The notes under the pieces: model-generated
What the model saw: the letters and a program-made list of their open reading frames with translations, nothing else
Databases searched by the model: none
Told to the model about the DNA's origin: nothing
Assembly: GCF_030285785.1 (NCBI RefSeq)
Contig: NZ_CP127247.1
Coordinates: 3,185,501-3,249,500 of the forward strand
Reading direction: 5' to 3'
DNA: 64,000 nucleotides
Source: Parasedimentitalea psychrophila
Lineage (GTDB): Bacteria > Pseudomonadota > Alphaproteobacteria > Rhodobacterales > Rhodobacteraceae
Shown here: in pieces, positions 34,591 through 43,234 of the stretch
How the letters are laid out: each line of letters begins with the position of its first letter
Position numbering within the stretch: the first letter of the stretch is position 1
Translations under genes and position numbers: made by a program

Positions 34591-34615
34591 TATAATCAGT
34601 CAAGTTAACACTTGA
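34591..34615 (+). promoter_or_regulatory. Promoter with overlapping 16-base palindrome before the SufT-like gene
   Basis: A perfect TATAAT -10 (34591-34596) is followed at once by TCAAGT-TAAC-ACTTGA (34600-34615), placed where a repressor would cover the transcription start. The -35 is weak. Elsewhere in the 400 bases 34227-34627 there is a TATACT-like -10 near 34346 and no gene that I can support. Confidence 0.5.
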
Positions 34616-34627
34616 GGCCCTGTCCCG

Positions 34628-34990
34628 ATGACCAATGCGTCCCAACCCCTTGAAGGTGCACCACTGATTGCGCCTTCCACTGTCAGCCATCCCTTGTACG
34701 AATCGGTGGTCGAAGCCTGCCGTTCGGTTTATGACCCGGAAATCCCGGTTGATATTTATGAGCTCGGGCTGATCTACACCATCGATATCAATGACGAGAG
34801 CGACATCAAGATCGTCATGACCCTGACCGCTCCGGGCTGTCCGGTGGCCGGCGAGATGCCGGGCTGGATTGAGGATGCTATCTCGCCAATTGACGGGGTG
34901 AAATCGGTTGATATCGAGCTGACGTTCGAGCCGCCCTGGGGCATGGAAATGATGTCCGACGAGGCCCGGCTTGAATTGGGCTTTATGTAA
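34628..34990 (+). CDS. sufT: MIP18/DUF59-family Fe-S cluster assembly protein (SufT-like)
   Basis: A 120-aa DUF59 protein involved in Fe-S cluster maturation. Features: SVYDPEIPVDIYELGLIYTI, the conserved MTLTAPGCPVAGEMPGWIED with its reactive cysteine, and VELTFEPPW (here IELTFEPPWGMEMMSDEAR). The family includes SufT and PaaD; the short length and an adjacent IscA-type gene favour SufT rather than the phenylacetate protein. GAGG lies 11 bases before the ATG. About 190 bases separate it from the IscA gene, so the two may be separately transcribed. Confidence 0.88.
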   Translation: MTNASQPLEGAPLIAPSTVSHPLYESVVEACRSVYDPEIPVDIYELGLIYTIDINDESDIKIVMTLTAPGCPVAGEMPGWIEDAISPIDGVKSVDIELTFEPPWGMEMMSDEARLELGFM

Positions 34991-35183
34991 CGCTGGGCTG
35001 ACCTTAATGGTCTTTGGCTTGGCGCCACACCGGTGCCACACCAACGGCGTACTGAGTTCACCAAGCGGGGTGCTGGGTTCACTAAAATGTGCATCTCAGA
35101 TGAGTGTTTTTCCTGCATAATCCTGAACCGGGGTTGAGACGCCCCGGCCGCACCCTTAGATTAGGGGCCATAAGGAGACATCG

Positions 35184-35543
35184 ATGTTTGGCATTCCCGG
35201 TAAGCAAGCCGTCACAATCACCCCCAAAGCCGCAACTCAAATTTCTAAGTTGATGCTGTCGGCGGGGCATGCTGGTCTGCGGATCGGTGTCAAAAAAGGC
35301 GGCTGTGCGGGCATGGAATACACCATGGAATACGTCCAGCAACCTGACCCCAATGACGAGGTGGTGGAACAGGATGGCGCCAAGGTGATGATCGCGCCAA
35401 TGGCGCAGATGTTCCTGTTTGGCACCGAAATCGACTATGAGGTGTCTTTGCTCGAGGCAGGGTTCAAGTTTAACAATCCCAATGTCTCGGATGCCTGTGG
35501 CTGTGGCGAGTCGATCAGCTTCAAGGATGTGCCCGTAGAATGA
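35184..35543 (+). CDS. IscA/SufA/HesB-family Fe-S assembly protein
   Basis: A-type Fe-S carrier, 119 aa. The three cluster cysteines are in GGCAGMEYTM (near residue 42) and DACGCGESISF (near residues 105-107). The N-terminus FGIPGKQAVTITPKAATQISK is as usual, with strand-rich RIGVKKGG. AAGGAGA precedes the ATG. Together with the SufT-like gene 190 bases upstream it forms a small Fe-S maturation locus; the cysteine desulfurase and scaffold are not here. Followed by a rho-independent terminator. Confidence 0.93.
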   Translation: MFGIPGKQAVTITPKAATQISKLMLSAGHAGLRIGVKKGGCAGMEYTMEYVQQPDPNDEVVEQDGAKVMIAPMAQMFLFGTEIDYEVSLLEAGFKFNNPNVSDACGCGESISFKDVPVE

Positions 35544-35569
35544 TGGCGCAGAAGTTGGCGTGAGACATG

Positions 35570-35591
35570 AGGCGGGGTGTCCCGCCTTTTT
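35570..35591 (+). terminator. Rho-independent terminator after the IscA gene
   Basis: AGGCGGG-gtgt-CCCGCCT followed by TTTT, 27 bases past the stop. Confidence 0.9.
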
Positions 35592-35690
35592 GCTGTCTGG
35601 CTGCTGGCTCTGATCCAATTGTGTTGGCGGTAATTGTCTCGCCGGGCCGACAATGCTACCAAATTGCAAAACTTTAGCAGGAGGCGGCAG

Positions 35691-36440
35691 ATGCGGCAGA
35701 AATTGGCGGCAGGAAATTGGAAAATGAACGGCACAAGTGCGATGTTGCCGGAACTGAAGGCTTTGGCCGAGGCCTATGGCACTGCGGGCGTTGAGGTGTT
35801 GATCTGTCCGCCTGCCGCCTTGCTGCACCGCGCCGCTGTGGTGGTCAGCGATAGCGCGGTCGCTGTGGGGGGGCAGGATTGCCACGCTGCTGTGTCAGGC
35901 GCCCACACCGGTGACAACAGCGCAGAGATGTTGAAGGACGCGGGCGCCAGTGCGGTCATTCTGGGTCACTCCGAGCGCCGCACAGACCACAGTGAGCGGG
36001 ACGCGGCGGTTTGCGCCAAGGCTGAGGCTGCGATGGCGGTTGGTCTGACGGCCATCGTCTGTCTGGGTGAAAGCCTGCAGCAGCGCGAAGCGGGCGAGAC
36101 ATTGACTGTTATTGGTGCTCAGCTGCAAGGATCGGTCCCGGATGGATCGACCGCTGATAATTTGGTCATTGCCTATGAACCGATCTGGGCCATTGGCACC
36201 GGCAAGGTGCCGACACTGGAGCAGATTGGCGAAGTGCATGGGTTTTTGCGCGCCCAATTGGTTGCACGGTTTGGCGATGAGCTCGGCACTGGCGTGCGGC
36301 TGCTTTATGGCGGCTCGGTGAAGCCCGGCAATGCCGCCGAGATTTTTGCTGTGGAGGATGTGGATGGGGCGCTGGTTGGCGGAGCCAGTCTAAAGGCCGC
36401 AGATTTCGCACCGATCATTGCGGCGCTGGAGCGCAGCTGA
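35691..36440 (+). CDS. tpiA: Triosephosphate isomerase
   Basis: Interconverts glyceraldehyde 3-phosphate and dihydroxyacetone phosphate. 249 aa from the ATG at 35691, with AGGAGG seven bases upstream. N-terminal [12 protein letters not shown] holds the catalytic lysine. ILGHSERR has the electrophilic histidine and [15 protein letters not shown] the catalytic glutamate. Loop 7-8 [16 protein letters not shown] and [16 protein letters not shown] complete the barrel. Monocistronic by appearance, followed by a GGGGCG/CGCCCC hairpin and a dispersed repeat. Confidence 0.97.
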   Translation: MRQKLAAGNWKMNGTSAMLPELKALAEAYGTAGVEVLICPPAALLHRAAVVVSDSAVAVGGQDCHAAVSGAHTGDNSAEMLKDAGASAVILGHSERRTDHSERDAAVCAKAEAAMAVGLTAIVCLGESLQQREAGETLTVIGAQLQGSVPDGSTADNLVIAYEPIWAIGTGKVPTLEQIGEVHGFLRAQLVARFGDELGTGVRLLYGGSVKPGNAAEIFAVEDVDGALVGGASLKAADFAPIIAALERS

Positions 36441-36451
36441 TCCTGCGTGGA

Positions 36452-36505
36452 GGGGCGCTGCGCCCCAGCGGCGCAGGCCTCCGGCGGGAGTAGTTAGGAA
36501 AAGAT
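36452..36505 (+). repeat. GC hairpin plus dispersed repeat, CTCCGGCGGGAGTA type (copy 3)
   Basis: GGGGCG-ctg-CGCCCC (36452-36466) then GCCTCCGGCGGGAGTAGTTA and GGAAAAGATG (to 36505), in the convergent gap after tpiA. The combination hairpin plus CTCCGGCGGGAGTA is the full form of the element. Confidence 0.7.
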
Positions 36506-36539
36506 GATGCCGGAGACCTGCGCCATTTTGGCAGGTCTG

Positions 36540-36818
36540 TCAGTCGTTGATGTCGTGGTCAAAGGTTTTCACCTGGCCCTGCGGGCGGGCAAAGATTCGC
36601 CGCATCAGAAGCCAGGCGAGCAGTGACAGGGCGGCAAAGATCAGCAGCAATATGGGAAGGCCCAAAGACAGGCCGGTGTTGAGAAGGATCAGTGACACCG
36701 CTGCAGCGCCGATGGCGAAGCCCAGAAAGACAAAGCCGGGAGCCAGCACTTCGACAATGGCCAGCAGCAATGCTGCTGCTGCCCAAAGCCACCAAATTGA
36801 CCAAATGGGGTCACTCAT
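36540..36818 (-). CDS. NfeD-like membrane protein (short form)
   Basis: 92 aa with three hydrophobic segments (IWWLWAAAALLLAIVEVLAP, FVFLGFAIGAAAVSLILL, LPILLLIFAALSLLAWLLM) and a short basic tail. Short NfeD proteins pair with SPFH proteins such as QmcA/stomatin homologues in membrane microdomains. The start shares one base with the upstream SPFH stop (TAATG). The OB-fold C-terminal domain of longer NfeD proteins is absent. Role in membrane quality control is known only for the family in general. Confidence 0.88.
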   Translation of the reverse strand: MSDPIWSIWWLWAAAALLLAIVEVLAPGFVFLGFAIGAAAVSLILLNTGLSLGLPILLLIFAALSLLAWLLMRRIFARPQGQVKTFDHDIND

Positions 36819-37708
36819 TATTTTCCTCCGGTCAGCATCTTGAAGGCATTGCCAAAAGCATTAACCGCGTCGGCGGGCAGAATGATGGTCTGCTTGCCGT
36901 CGCCGTTGCCGAGAGTTGACAGCGCCTCGACCTGCTTCAGCGCCACCTGGTATTGTGCTGCCTCGATGCCATTTTCCTTGATCGCCTTGGCCACCACTTC
37001 GGTGGCATAGGCCTCAGCGTCGGCCTGGATGCGGCGGGCCTTGGCGGTTTGCTCGGCGGCGTAGAGTTCGGCGTCGGCGGCCAGTTCAACCGCGCGGCGG
37101 GTGCCTTCGGCCTCAGTCACCTGGGCGCGCCGGGCGCGTTCGGCGTTCAACTGCTGCATCATGGCGTCGCGGGTGGCCTGATCCAGGTTCACATCGAGGA
37201 TCTCGGTGCGGGTCACTTCGACGCCCCAGTCGTCAACCGAATCTTCAACAGCCAACTTGATGGTGGCGATCAGCTGGTCGCGGTTGGATTGCACCTCGTC
37301 CAGATCCATCTTGCCGATTTCGGCGCGCACGATGCCGGCCACGGTGGTGGAGATGGCACCGTCAATGTCGCGGATACGGTAGACCGTCTTTTCCGGCTCA
37401 ATAATGCGGTAAAATACCGAGGTTTCCACTTGCACCAGCACGTTATCCCTGGTGATTGCGTCCTGGCTGGCCGAGGGCAGCTGCCGCTCAAGGATCGAAA
37501 TTTTGTGGGCAACCGCGTCGAGAAACGGAATGACAAAGTTGATGCCAGGGCCAAGCACAGCGTGCAGTCGGCCAAAGCGTTCGACAACGAATTTTTCGGA
37601 CTGTGGTACGATGCGGACACCTTTCAGGATCACAATGATCAGGAAAATCGCCCCCAGCAGGTAAATGACGTTTTGGGAAATTAACCCAATAATCTGTTCT
37701 TCGTTCAT
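36818..37708 (-). CDS. SPFH/stomatin-like membrane protein (QmcA type)
   Basis: 296 aa from the ATG at 37708 (MNEEQIIGLISQ). One N-terminal membrane anchor (VIYLLGAIFLIIVILKGV), then the SPFH domain (VPQSEKFVVERFGRLHAVLGPGINFVIPF to VEDSVDDWGVEVTRTEI), a long coiled coil rich in A/E/R (AERARRAQVTEAEGTRRAVE) and a C-terminal LTGGK. Forms oligomeric membrane scaffolds with the NfeD-like partner encoded downstream in a TAATG overlap. Divergent from tgt across 179 bases. Confidence 0.93.
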   Translation of the reverse strand: MNEEQIIGLISQNVIYLLGAIFLIIVILKGVRIVPQSEKFVVERFGRLHAVLGPGINFVIPFLDAVAHKISILERQLPSASQDAITRDNVLVQVETSVFYRIIEPEKTVYRIRDIDGAISTTVAGIVRAEIGKMDLDEVQSNRDQLIATIKLAVEDSVDDWGVEVTRTEILDVNLDQATRDAMMQQLNAERARRAQVTEAEGTRRAVELAADAELYAAEQTAKARRIQADAEAYATEVVAKAIKENGIEAAQYQVALKQVEALSTLGNGDGKQTIILPADAVNAFGNAFKMLTGGK

Positions 37709-37887
37709 GCTGTGCCTCAATGTTTGTGTACTATGGTATACATGTGGGGGCAATTCCCCTGATTTCAACCTATGTATGGGCCTTGGGGGGCGTTGTGGCA
37801 AGCGGCCACAAGGCTTGTCAAATCCATCTGGATAGGGCAAACGCGCCGGGTTGCGCCCGCCCGAGCCGATAGGATGAGGATATTCCG

Positions 37888-39018
37888 ATGTCGCCGAAAG
37901 TTACATTTGATCTACACGCCACTGATGGCAAAGCCCGTACCGGGGTGATTTCCACGCCGCGCGGCGAGATCCGCACCCCTGCGTTTATGCCGGTGGGGAC
38001 CGCGGCAACGGTCAAGGCGATGATGCCGGAAAGTGTGCGCTCGACCGGGGCTGATATATTGCTGGGCAATACCTATCATCTGATGCTGCGCCCGACTGCG
38101 GAACGGATCGACCGTCTTGGTGGCTTGCACAAATTTATGAACTGGGATCGCCCTATTCTGACGGATTCGGGTGGGTTTCAGGTGATGTCGCTGGCTGGTC
38201 TGCGCAAACTGACTGAGCAGGGGGTGACCTTCAAAAGCCATGTGGATGGCTCTAAGCACGAGCTGACCCCGGAGCGCTCAATGGAGATTCAGCGGCTGTT
38301 GGGCAGTGACATCGTCATGTGTTTTGACGAATGCCCGGCGCTGCCTGCGACCGATGCCGAAGTGGCCGAAAGCATGCGGATGTCGATGCGATGGGCGGCG
38401 CGGTCGCGGGATGCCTTTGGTGATCGGCCTGGCCACGCGCTGTTTGGCATTCAGCAAGGCGGGGTGACGCAGGAGCTGCGCGCTGAGAGTGCTGAGAAGC
38501 TGCGCGAGATCGAGTTTGACGGCTATGCCCTGGGTGGATTGGCGGTTGGCGAGGGTCAGGAGGCAATGTTTGGCGTGCTGGACTATGCACCGGACATGTT
38601 GCCGAAAAATAAGCCACGATATCTGATGGGGGTTGGCAAGCCTGACGACATTGTCGGGGCGGTGGCGCGGGGCGTTGATATGATGGACTGCGTTTTGCCG
38701 TCGCGCTCGGGTCGTACCGGGCAGGTCTACACCCGCCACGGTGTGGTCAATATCAAGAATGCACGCCACATTGATGACCCGCGCCCGCTGGATGAAAATT
38801 GTTCCTGTCCGGCCTGTCGCAACTATTCGCGGGCCTATCTAAGCCATGTGTTCCGCAGCAATGAAATGATCAGCGGTATGCTGCTAACCTGGCATAATCT
38901 GCAGTATTTTCAGGATATTATGGCAGGAATGCGGGAGGCGATTGCGGCGGGGCTGTTTGCGCAGTGGCAGCGGGATTTCCATGCCGGCCGAGCGCAGGGT
39001 GATATCGAAGCTCTTTGA
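37888..39018 (+). CDS. tgt: Queuine tRNA-ribosyltransferase
   Basis: Exchanges G34 for the queuosine precursor preQ1 in tRNAs with GUN anticodons. 376 aa. Active-site region [51 protein letters not shown] with [31 protein letters not shown] containing the second catalytic aspartate. Zinc site [18 protein letters not shown] (CxCxxC then H). An AGGATGAGG SD region precedes the ATG. Followed by a dispersed repeat. Confidence 0.96.
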   Translation: MSPKVTFDLHATDGKARTGVISTPRGEIRTPAFMPVGTAATVKAMMPESVRSTGADILLGNTYHLMLRPTAERIDRLGGLHKFMNWDRPILTDSGGFQVMSLAGLRKLTEQGVTFKSHVDGSKHELTPERSMEIQRLLGSDIVMCFDECPALPATDAEVAESMRMSMRWAARSRDAFGDRPGHALFGIQQGGVTQELRAESAEKLREIEFDGYALGGLAVGEGQEAMFGVLDYAPDMLPKNKPRYLMGVGKPDDIVGAVARGVDMMDCVLPSRSGRTGQVYTRHGVVNIKNARHIDDPRPLDENCSCPACRNYSRAYLSHVFRSNEMISGMLLTWHNLQYFQDIMAGMREAIAAGLFAQWQRDFHAGRAQGDIEAL

Positions 39019-39052
39019 TCCGTTGAGGTCATCGCCGGGCGCCGGTCGGGGC

Positions 39053-39085
39053 GCCTCCGGCGGGAGTATTTTACAAAGAAGAAAT
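39053..39085 (+). repeat. Dispersed intergenic repeat, CTCCGGCGGGAGTATT type (copy 4)
   Basis: GCCTCCGGCGGGAGTATTTT then ACAAAGAAGAAATG, 35 bases past the tgt stop. Same core and AAAGAAGAA tail as copy 2. Confidence 0.75.
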
Positions 39086-39206
39086 GCAGGTTGGTGTCCT
39101 TTTGGTCCGGGTTTTGGATTAGGGTTTTGATCACCGTGACTGCAATTGGTGCCTTGTGGTCATGCGCCGCTGCAGGCAGACTGCGGGGCAACTGGACAGC
39201 TGGTGG

Positions 39207-39235
39207 GTTGAAACCCGGTATCGGCTGCCCCAAAT
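39207..39235 (+). promoter_or_regulatory. Heat-shock (RpoH/sigma32-type) promoter of lon
   Basis: GTTGAAA (39207-39213), 14-base spacer, CCCCAAAT (39228-39235) fits the sigma32 consensus CTTGAAA-N(11-16)-CCCCATNT at nearly every position. It lies about 80 bases before the lon ATG, a classic heat-shock gene. Confidence 0.6.
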
Positions 39236-39313
39236 TAACAGATCCAACGAGGAGACGAACAAAGGTTGCCGAATTTCGGGACCGGATCGTCTTGCCAAAA
39301 GTAAGGACCGAGT

Positions 39314-41728
39314 ATGCAAGAGCCTCTTAATTCTTCCTATCCTGTATTGCCGTTGCGCGACATTGTGGTCTTTCCCCATATGATCGTGCCACTGTTTGTG
39401 GGCCGAGAAAAGTCGGTGCGCGCCCTGGAAGAGGTGATGGCTGACGACAAGCAAATCTTGTTGAGCAGTCAGGTTGACCCGGCTGAGGATGATCCCGAAG
39501 CCGAAGGTATCTATCCGGTTGGCGTTCTGGCCAATGTATTGCAATTGCTGAAGCTGCCGGATGGCACCGTCAAAGTGCTGGTCGAAGGTCATGCCCGTGT
39601 CCGCATCACCGAGTATCTGGAAAACGACAATTTCTTTGAGGCGCGGGCGGAATATCTGACTGAAATTCCGGGCGATGTGACCACCACTGCGGCGCTGTTG
39701 CGCACCGTTGGCGATGAATTCGAGCGCTATGCGAAAGTGCGCAAGAACATCCCCGAAGAAGCGCTGTCGGCGGTGGGTGACTCGGCTGAGCCAGCCAAAC
39801 TGGCCGACCTGGTTGCCGGTCATCTGGGCATTGAGGTCGAGCAAAAGCAGGATCTGCTGGAAACCCTGTCGGTCTCCGAACGTCTGGAGAAGGTCTATGG
39901 CCTGATGCAGGGTGAGATGTCGGTGTTGCAGGTTGAGAAAAAGATCAAGACGCGGGTCAAGACCCAGATGGAGAAGACCCAGCGCGAATATTACCTGAAT
40001 GAGCAGATGAAGGCGATTCAGAAGGAATTGGGCGATGGCGAAGAAGGCGAGGGCGAACTGGCCGAGCTGGAAGCCAAGATTGCCGCGACCAAGCTGAGCA
40101 AAGAGGCCCGTGAAAAGGTCGAAGGCGAGTTGAAGAAGCTTAAGAACATGTCGCCAATGTCGGCCGAGGCGACCGTTGTGCGCAATTATCTTGACTGGAT
40201 GCTGTCCATTCCATGGGGCACCAAGTCGCGGGTGAAGAAGGATCTGGCCAAGGCGCAGGAAATTCTTGATGATGATCACTATGGTCTGGTGAAGGTCAAA
40301 GAGCGCATTGTCGAATATCTTGCGGTGCAACAGCGCTCGACCAAGATGAAGGGGCCAATCCTGTGTCTTGTTGGCCCTCCCGGGGTTGGTAAGACCAGCC
40401 TGGGCAAATCGGTGGCGCGGGCAACCGGACGTGAGTTCATCCGTATTTCGCTGGGCGGCGTGCGTGATGAGAGTGAGATTCGCGGTCACCGCCGGACCTA
40501 TATCGGGTCCATGCCGGGCAAGATCATTCAGGCGCTGAAAAAGGCCAAGACCACCAATCCGCTGATCCTGCTGGATGAGATCGACAAGATGGGTCAGGAT
40601 TTCCGCGGCGATCCCGCCAGCGCGATGCTGGAGGTGCTGGACCCGGAGCAGAACTCGACCTTTGTTGATCACTATATGGAGGTCGAATACGACCTGTCGA
40701 ACGTGATGTTCCTGACCACCTCGAACAGCTACAATATGCCCGGGCCGCTGTTGGACCGGATGGAGATCATTCCGCTGTCTGGCTATACCGAAGATGAAAA
40801 ACATGAGATTGCCAAGCAGCATCTGATCTCCAAACAGATCAAGAACCATGGTTTGAAAGCCAAGGAGTTTGAACTTAAGGACGATGCTCTGACCGAGATT
40901 ATCCGCACCTATACCCGCGAGGCCGGGGTGCGGAATCTGGAACGTGAGATCGCCAAGGTGGCGCGGAAATCTCTGACCATGATTATCAAGAAAGAGGCTG
41001 AGAGCGTCACCGTTTCGGCGGATAATCTGAGTGATTTCCTGGGTGTCGAGAAATTCCGCTATGGTCTTGCCGAGAAGGAAGATCAGATCGGGGTGGTGAC
41101 TGGGCTGGCCTATACATCGGTCGGCGGCGAGCTGTTGTCCATCGAGGCGCTGCGTCTGCCGGGCAGGGGCCGGATGAAAACCACTGGCAAGCTGGGCGAT
41201 GTGATGAAAGAGTCGATTGAGGCGGCGGCGTCTTATGTGCGCTCGATCTCGCCTCAGATTGGCGTTAAGCCACCGCGCTTTGACCGTTGGGATATCCACG
41301 TCCACGTTCCCGAGGCGGCGACGCCAAAAGATGGGCCTAGTGCCGGTTTGGCTATGGTGACCTCAATCGTGTCGGTGCTGACACAGATCCCGGTGCGCAA
41401 GGATATAGCGATGACCGGCGAGGTTACTTTGCGCGGCAACGCGCTGGCGATTGGCGGTCTGAAAGAGAAGCTGCTGGCGGCACTGCGTGGCGGCGTCAAG
41501 ACGGTGCTGATCCCGAAAGACAACGAAAAAGATCTGCCGGAAATCCCTGACAATGTGAAAGAGGGGCTGGAAATCATCCCGGTTTCACATGTGTCTGAAG
41601 TGCTGAAATATGCGCTGACCAGAGCACCGGAAGCGATCGAATGGGATGAAGAAGCGGAAGAAGAGGCCGCTGCGGCCAGAGCGGCGCTGAGACATCCTGA
41701 TGGTGGGTCAGGGGCGACAGCACACTGA
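39314..41728 (+). CDS. lon: ATP-dependent Lon protease
   Basis: Cytoplasmic AAA+ serine protease degrading misfolded and regulatory proteins. 804 aa, normal LonA length. N-domain YPVLPLRDIVVFPHMIVPLF, coiled linker ending in EYYLNEQMKAIQKELGDGEE, Walker A LVGPPGVGKTSLGKSVA, Walker B LILLDEIDKM, sensor SNSYNMPGPLLDRMEII. Protease domain with the catalytic serine in PKDGPSAGLAMVTS and the lysine in AIGGLKEKLLAALRGG. A sigma32-type promoter lies upstream and a strong terminator after it. Confidence 0.97.
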   Translation: MQEPLNSSYPVLPLRDIVVFPHMIVPLFVGREKSVRALEEVMADDKQILLSSQVDPAEDDPEAEGIYPVGVLANVLQLLKLPDGTVKVLVEGHARVRITEYLENDNFFEARAEYLTEIPGDVTTTAALLRTVGDEFERYAKVRKNIPEEALSAVGDSAEPAKLADLVAGHLGIEVEQKQDLLETLSVSERLEKVYGLMQGEMSVLQVEKKIKTRVKTQMEKTQREYYLNEQMKAIQKELGDGEEGEGELAELEAKIAATKLSKEAREKVEGELKKLKNMSPMSAEATVVRNYLDWMLSIPWGTKSRVKKDLAKAQEILDDDHYGLVKVKERIVEYLAVQQRSTKMKGPILCLVGPPGVGKTSLGKSVARATGREFIRISLGGVRDESEIRGHRRTYIGSMPGKIIQALKKAKTTNPLILLDEIDKMGQDFRGDPASAMLEVLDPEQNSTFVDHYMEVEYDLSNVMFLTTSNSYNMPGPLLDRMEIIPLSGYTEDEKHEIAKQHLISKQIKNHGLKAKEFELKDDALTEIIRTYTREAGVRNLEREIAKVARKSLTMIIKKEAESVTVSADNLSDFLGVEKFRYGLAEKEDQIGVVTGLAYTSVGGELLSIEALRLPGRGRMKTTGKLGDVMKESIEAAASYVRSISPQIGVKPPRFDRWDIHVHVPEAATPKDGPSAGLAMVTSIVSVLTQIPVRKDIAMTGEVTLRGNALAIGGLKEKLLAALRGGVKTVLIPKDNEKDLPEIPDNVKEGLEIIPVSHVSEVLKYALTRAPEAIEWDEEAEEEAAAARAALRHPDGGSGATAH

Positions 41729-41751
41729 TCCTGACTTTGCGATGAGACACC

Positions 41752-41782
41752 AAATAGGCGGCCCAGTTGGGTCGCCTATTTT
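41752..41782. terminator. Bidirectional terminator between lon and the amino-acid dehydrogenase
   Basis: AAATAGGCG(G)CCC-agtt-GGG(T)CGCCTATTT followed by T, with A-rich sequence on the opposite side, between convergent genes. Confidence 0.88.
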
Positions 41783-41791
41783 GAATATAGC

Positions 41792-42841
41792 TTATGCGAT
41801 GCCGCGCGCCATTTTGGCTTGCACGGTGGCCACCGCCACTGCGTCGGGGCAGGTGTTTTCAGCCCGGGCCTGGGTCAGGATCGCCTGCATGGTCAGATCG
41901 AGAGCCATCAGTTTTTCCTCGACAAATTCCGCCCGGTTTGAAATTTTCAGAATTTCAGTGGCGACATTGATGATGCCACCGCCATTGGCAACAAAATCGG
42001 GTGCATAAAGAATGCTGCGGGCGTGCAGCGCGCGCCCATCTTGAGCAGAGGCCAGTTGATTGTTGGCCCCGCCGGCCACAATCGAGACTTTGAGTTGTGG
42101 TATCGTGTCGGCGTTCAGAATGCCGCCAATAGCGCATGGGGCAAAGATATCCGCCTGCACCGAATAGATTTGATCTGGTGCAACAGCTGCAGCCTCAAAC
42201 ACCGTCCTTGCCTTGGATATTCGACTGTCGTCGGTATCGGCAACCACCAGATTTGCTCCCGCCGAAGAGAGCCGCCTGCACAGGTGCCAGCCGACGTGGC
42301 CCAGGCCCTGAACCGCGACGGTGACGCCGCCCAGATCGGCGCTGCCACAGAGGTGTTTTTGCGCCGTGCATATGGCATTAAAGATACCGCGTGCGGTGAT
42401 GGGCGAGGGATCGCCACTGGCAAATTTACCGCTGGGTAATCCCGCAACAAAGGGCGTCACCGCCGCCAGGTGGGCCATGTCAGCCGGAGTCATCCCCATG
42501 TCCTCGGCGGTGAAATAGCGCCCCTGCAGGGTGTCGATGGCACGACCAAAGGCGTGCAACAACTCGGGTGTTTTGTCGCGCCCCGGATCGCCAATGATCA
42601 CCGCCTTGCCACCGCCCAGCGGCAGCCCTGCCGCAGCGTTTTTGTAGGTCATGCCCTGGCTTAGCCGCTTAACATCGGTCAGCGCCTCTTGTGGGGTCTG
42701 ATATGGCCGCATTCGCAGGCCGCCGGCCGCCGGGCCAAGCTGGGTGGAGTGCACGGCGATATATCCAAGCAGACCGGTGGCGGCGTCCTCGACATAGTAA
42801 ATTTCCTCGTGGCTGCTGGTCGGCACCGGTGTGATGATCAT
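41792..42841 (-). CDS. Leucine/valine dehydrogenase-like amino acid dehydrogenase
   Basis: 349 aa from the ATG at 42841, with GGAGGAG nine bases upstream. Belongs to the Glu/Leu/Phe/Val dehydrogenase family, leucine/valine branch: substrate glycine-rich loop GPAAGGLRMRPY, catalytic lysine in AAAGLPLGGGKAVIIGDP, the aspartate region YFTAEDMGMTPADM, and the NAD Rossmann motif VAVQGLGHVGWHLCRRL. Expected to deaminate branched-chain amino acids with NAD to oxoacids and ammonia; phenylalanine cannot be ruled out. Monocistronic; convergent with lon. Confidence 0.85.
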   Translation of the reverse strand: MIITPVPTSSHEEIYYVEDAATGLLGYIAVHSTQLGPAAGGLRMRPYQTPQEALTDVKRLSQGMTYKNAAAGLPLGGGKAVIIGDPGRDKTPELLHAFGRAIDTLQGRYFTAEDMGMTPADMAHLAAVTPFVAGLPSGKFASGDPSPITARGIFNAICTAQKHLCGSADLGGVTVAVQGLGHVGWHLCRRLSSAGANLVVADTDDSRISKARTVFEAAAVAPDQIYSVQADIFAPCAIGGILNADTIPQLKVSIVAGGANNQLASAQDGRALHARSILYAPDFVANGGGIINVATEILKISNRAEFVEEKLMALDLTMQAILTQARAENTCPDAVAVATVQAKMARGIA

Positions 42842-42888
42842 TCTATCTGCTCCTCCATGGCCACTTGATAAACTAGGTTGCCCGCTGG

Positions 42889-42944
42889 TTTTCGCCAAAT
42901 TCAGCTGAAGATTTCGCGAATTTTGGAGGTTTTTGCCAAATTTT
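42889..42944. promoter_or_regulatory. CCAAATT direct and inverted motifs upstream of the amino-acid dehydrogenase
   Basis: TTTTCGCCAAATTC (42889-42902) and TTTTGCCAAATTTT (42931-42944) are direct repeats 42 bases apart (four helical turns), with the inverted CGCGAATTTTGG (42915-42926) between. They look like regulator sites, perhaps Lrp type. The rest of 42842-43234 has no supported gene. Confidence 0.4.
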
Positions 42945-43234
42945 GACTGTCAACTCGGGAATTCGCTCGACCCGCTCCAGTTTCACCCTGCACATAGTGA
43001 TCCGGCGTAACAGGTTGCCTTTTGGGTTGTCGGAAACCAAAACTGGCGATGTTTTGGGGGGCGGCGGATCGACTGCATTCGCCGGTGGGCGCTGCCGGAT
43101 GTACGTATTTTGGCAACAATGCCGCGTTAATAAGTCTTACCCGGGTCGATTATGGTCTGATATGGGCGCGGAACTGGAAACCGGGTGGCATCGGGCGTAG
43201 GTTAAGAAAAGACACGCAAACCACGGGGTAAACC

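Noticed and set aside
34341-34595. Plus-strand frame of 84 codons before the SufT-like gene
   Set aside because: No SD, R/G/P-rich antisense-like composition, and the promoter of the next gene lies at its end.
39091-39330. Short plus-strand frame before lon
   Set aside because: It overlaps the lon start and spans the heat-shock promoter; the hydrophobic start is not followed by anything recognisable and there is no SD.
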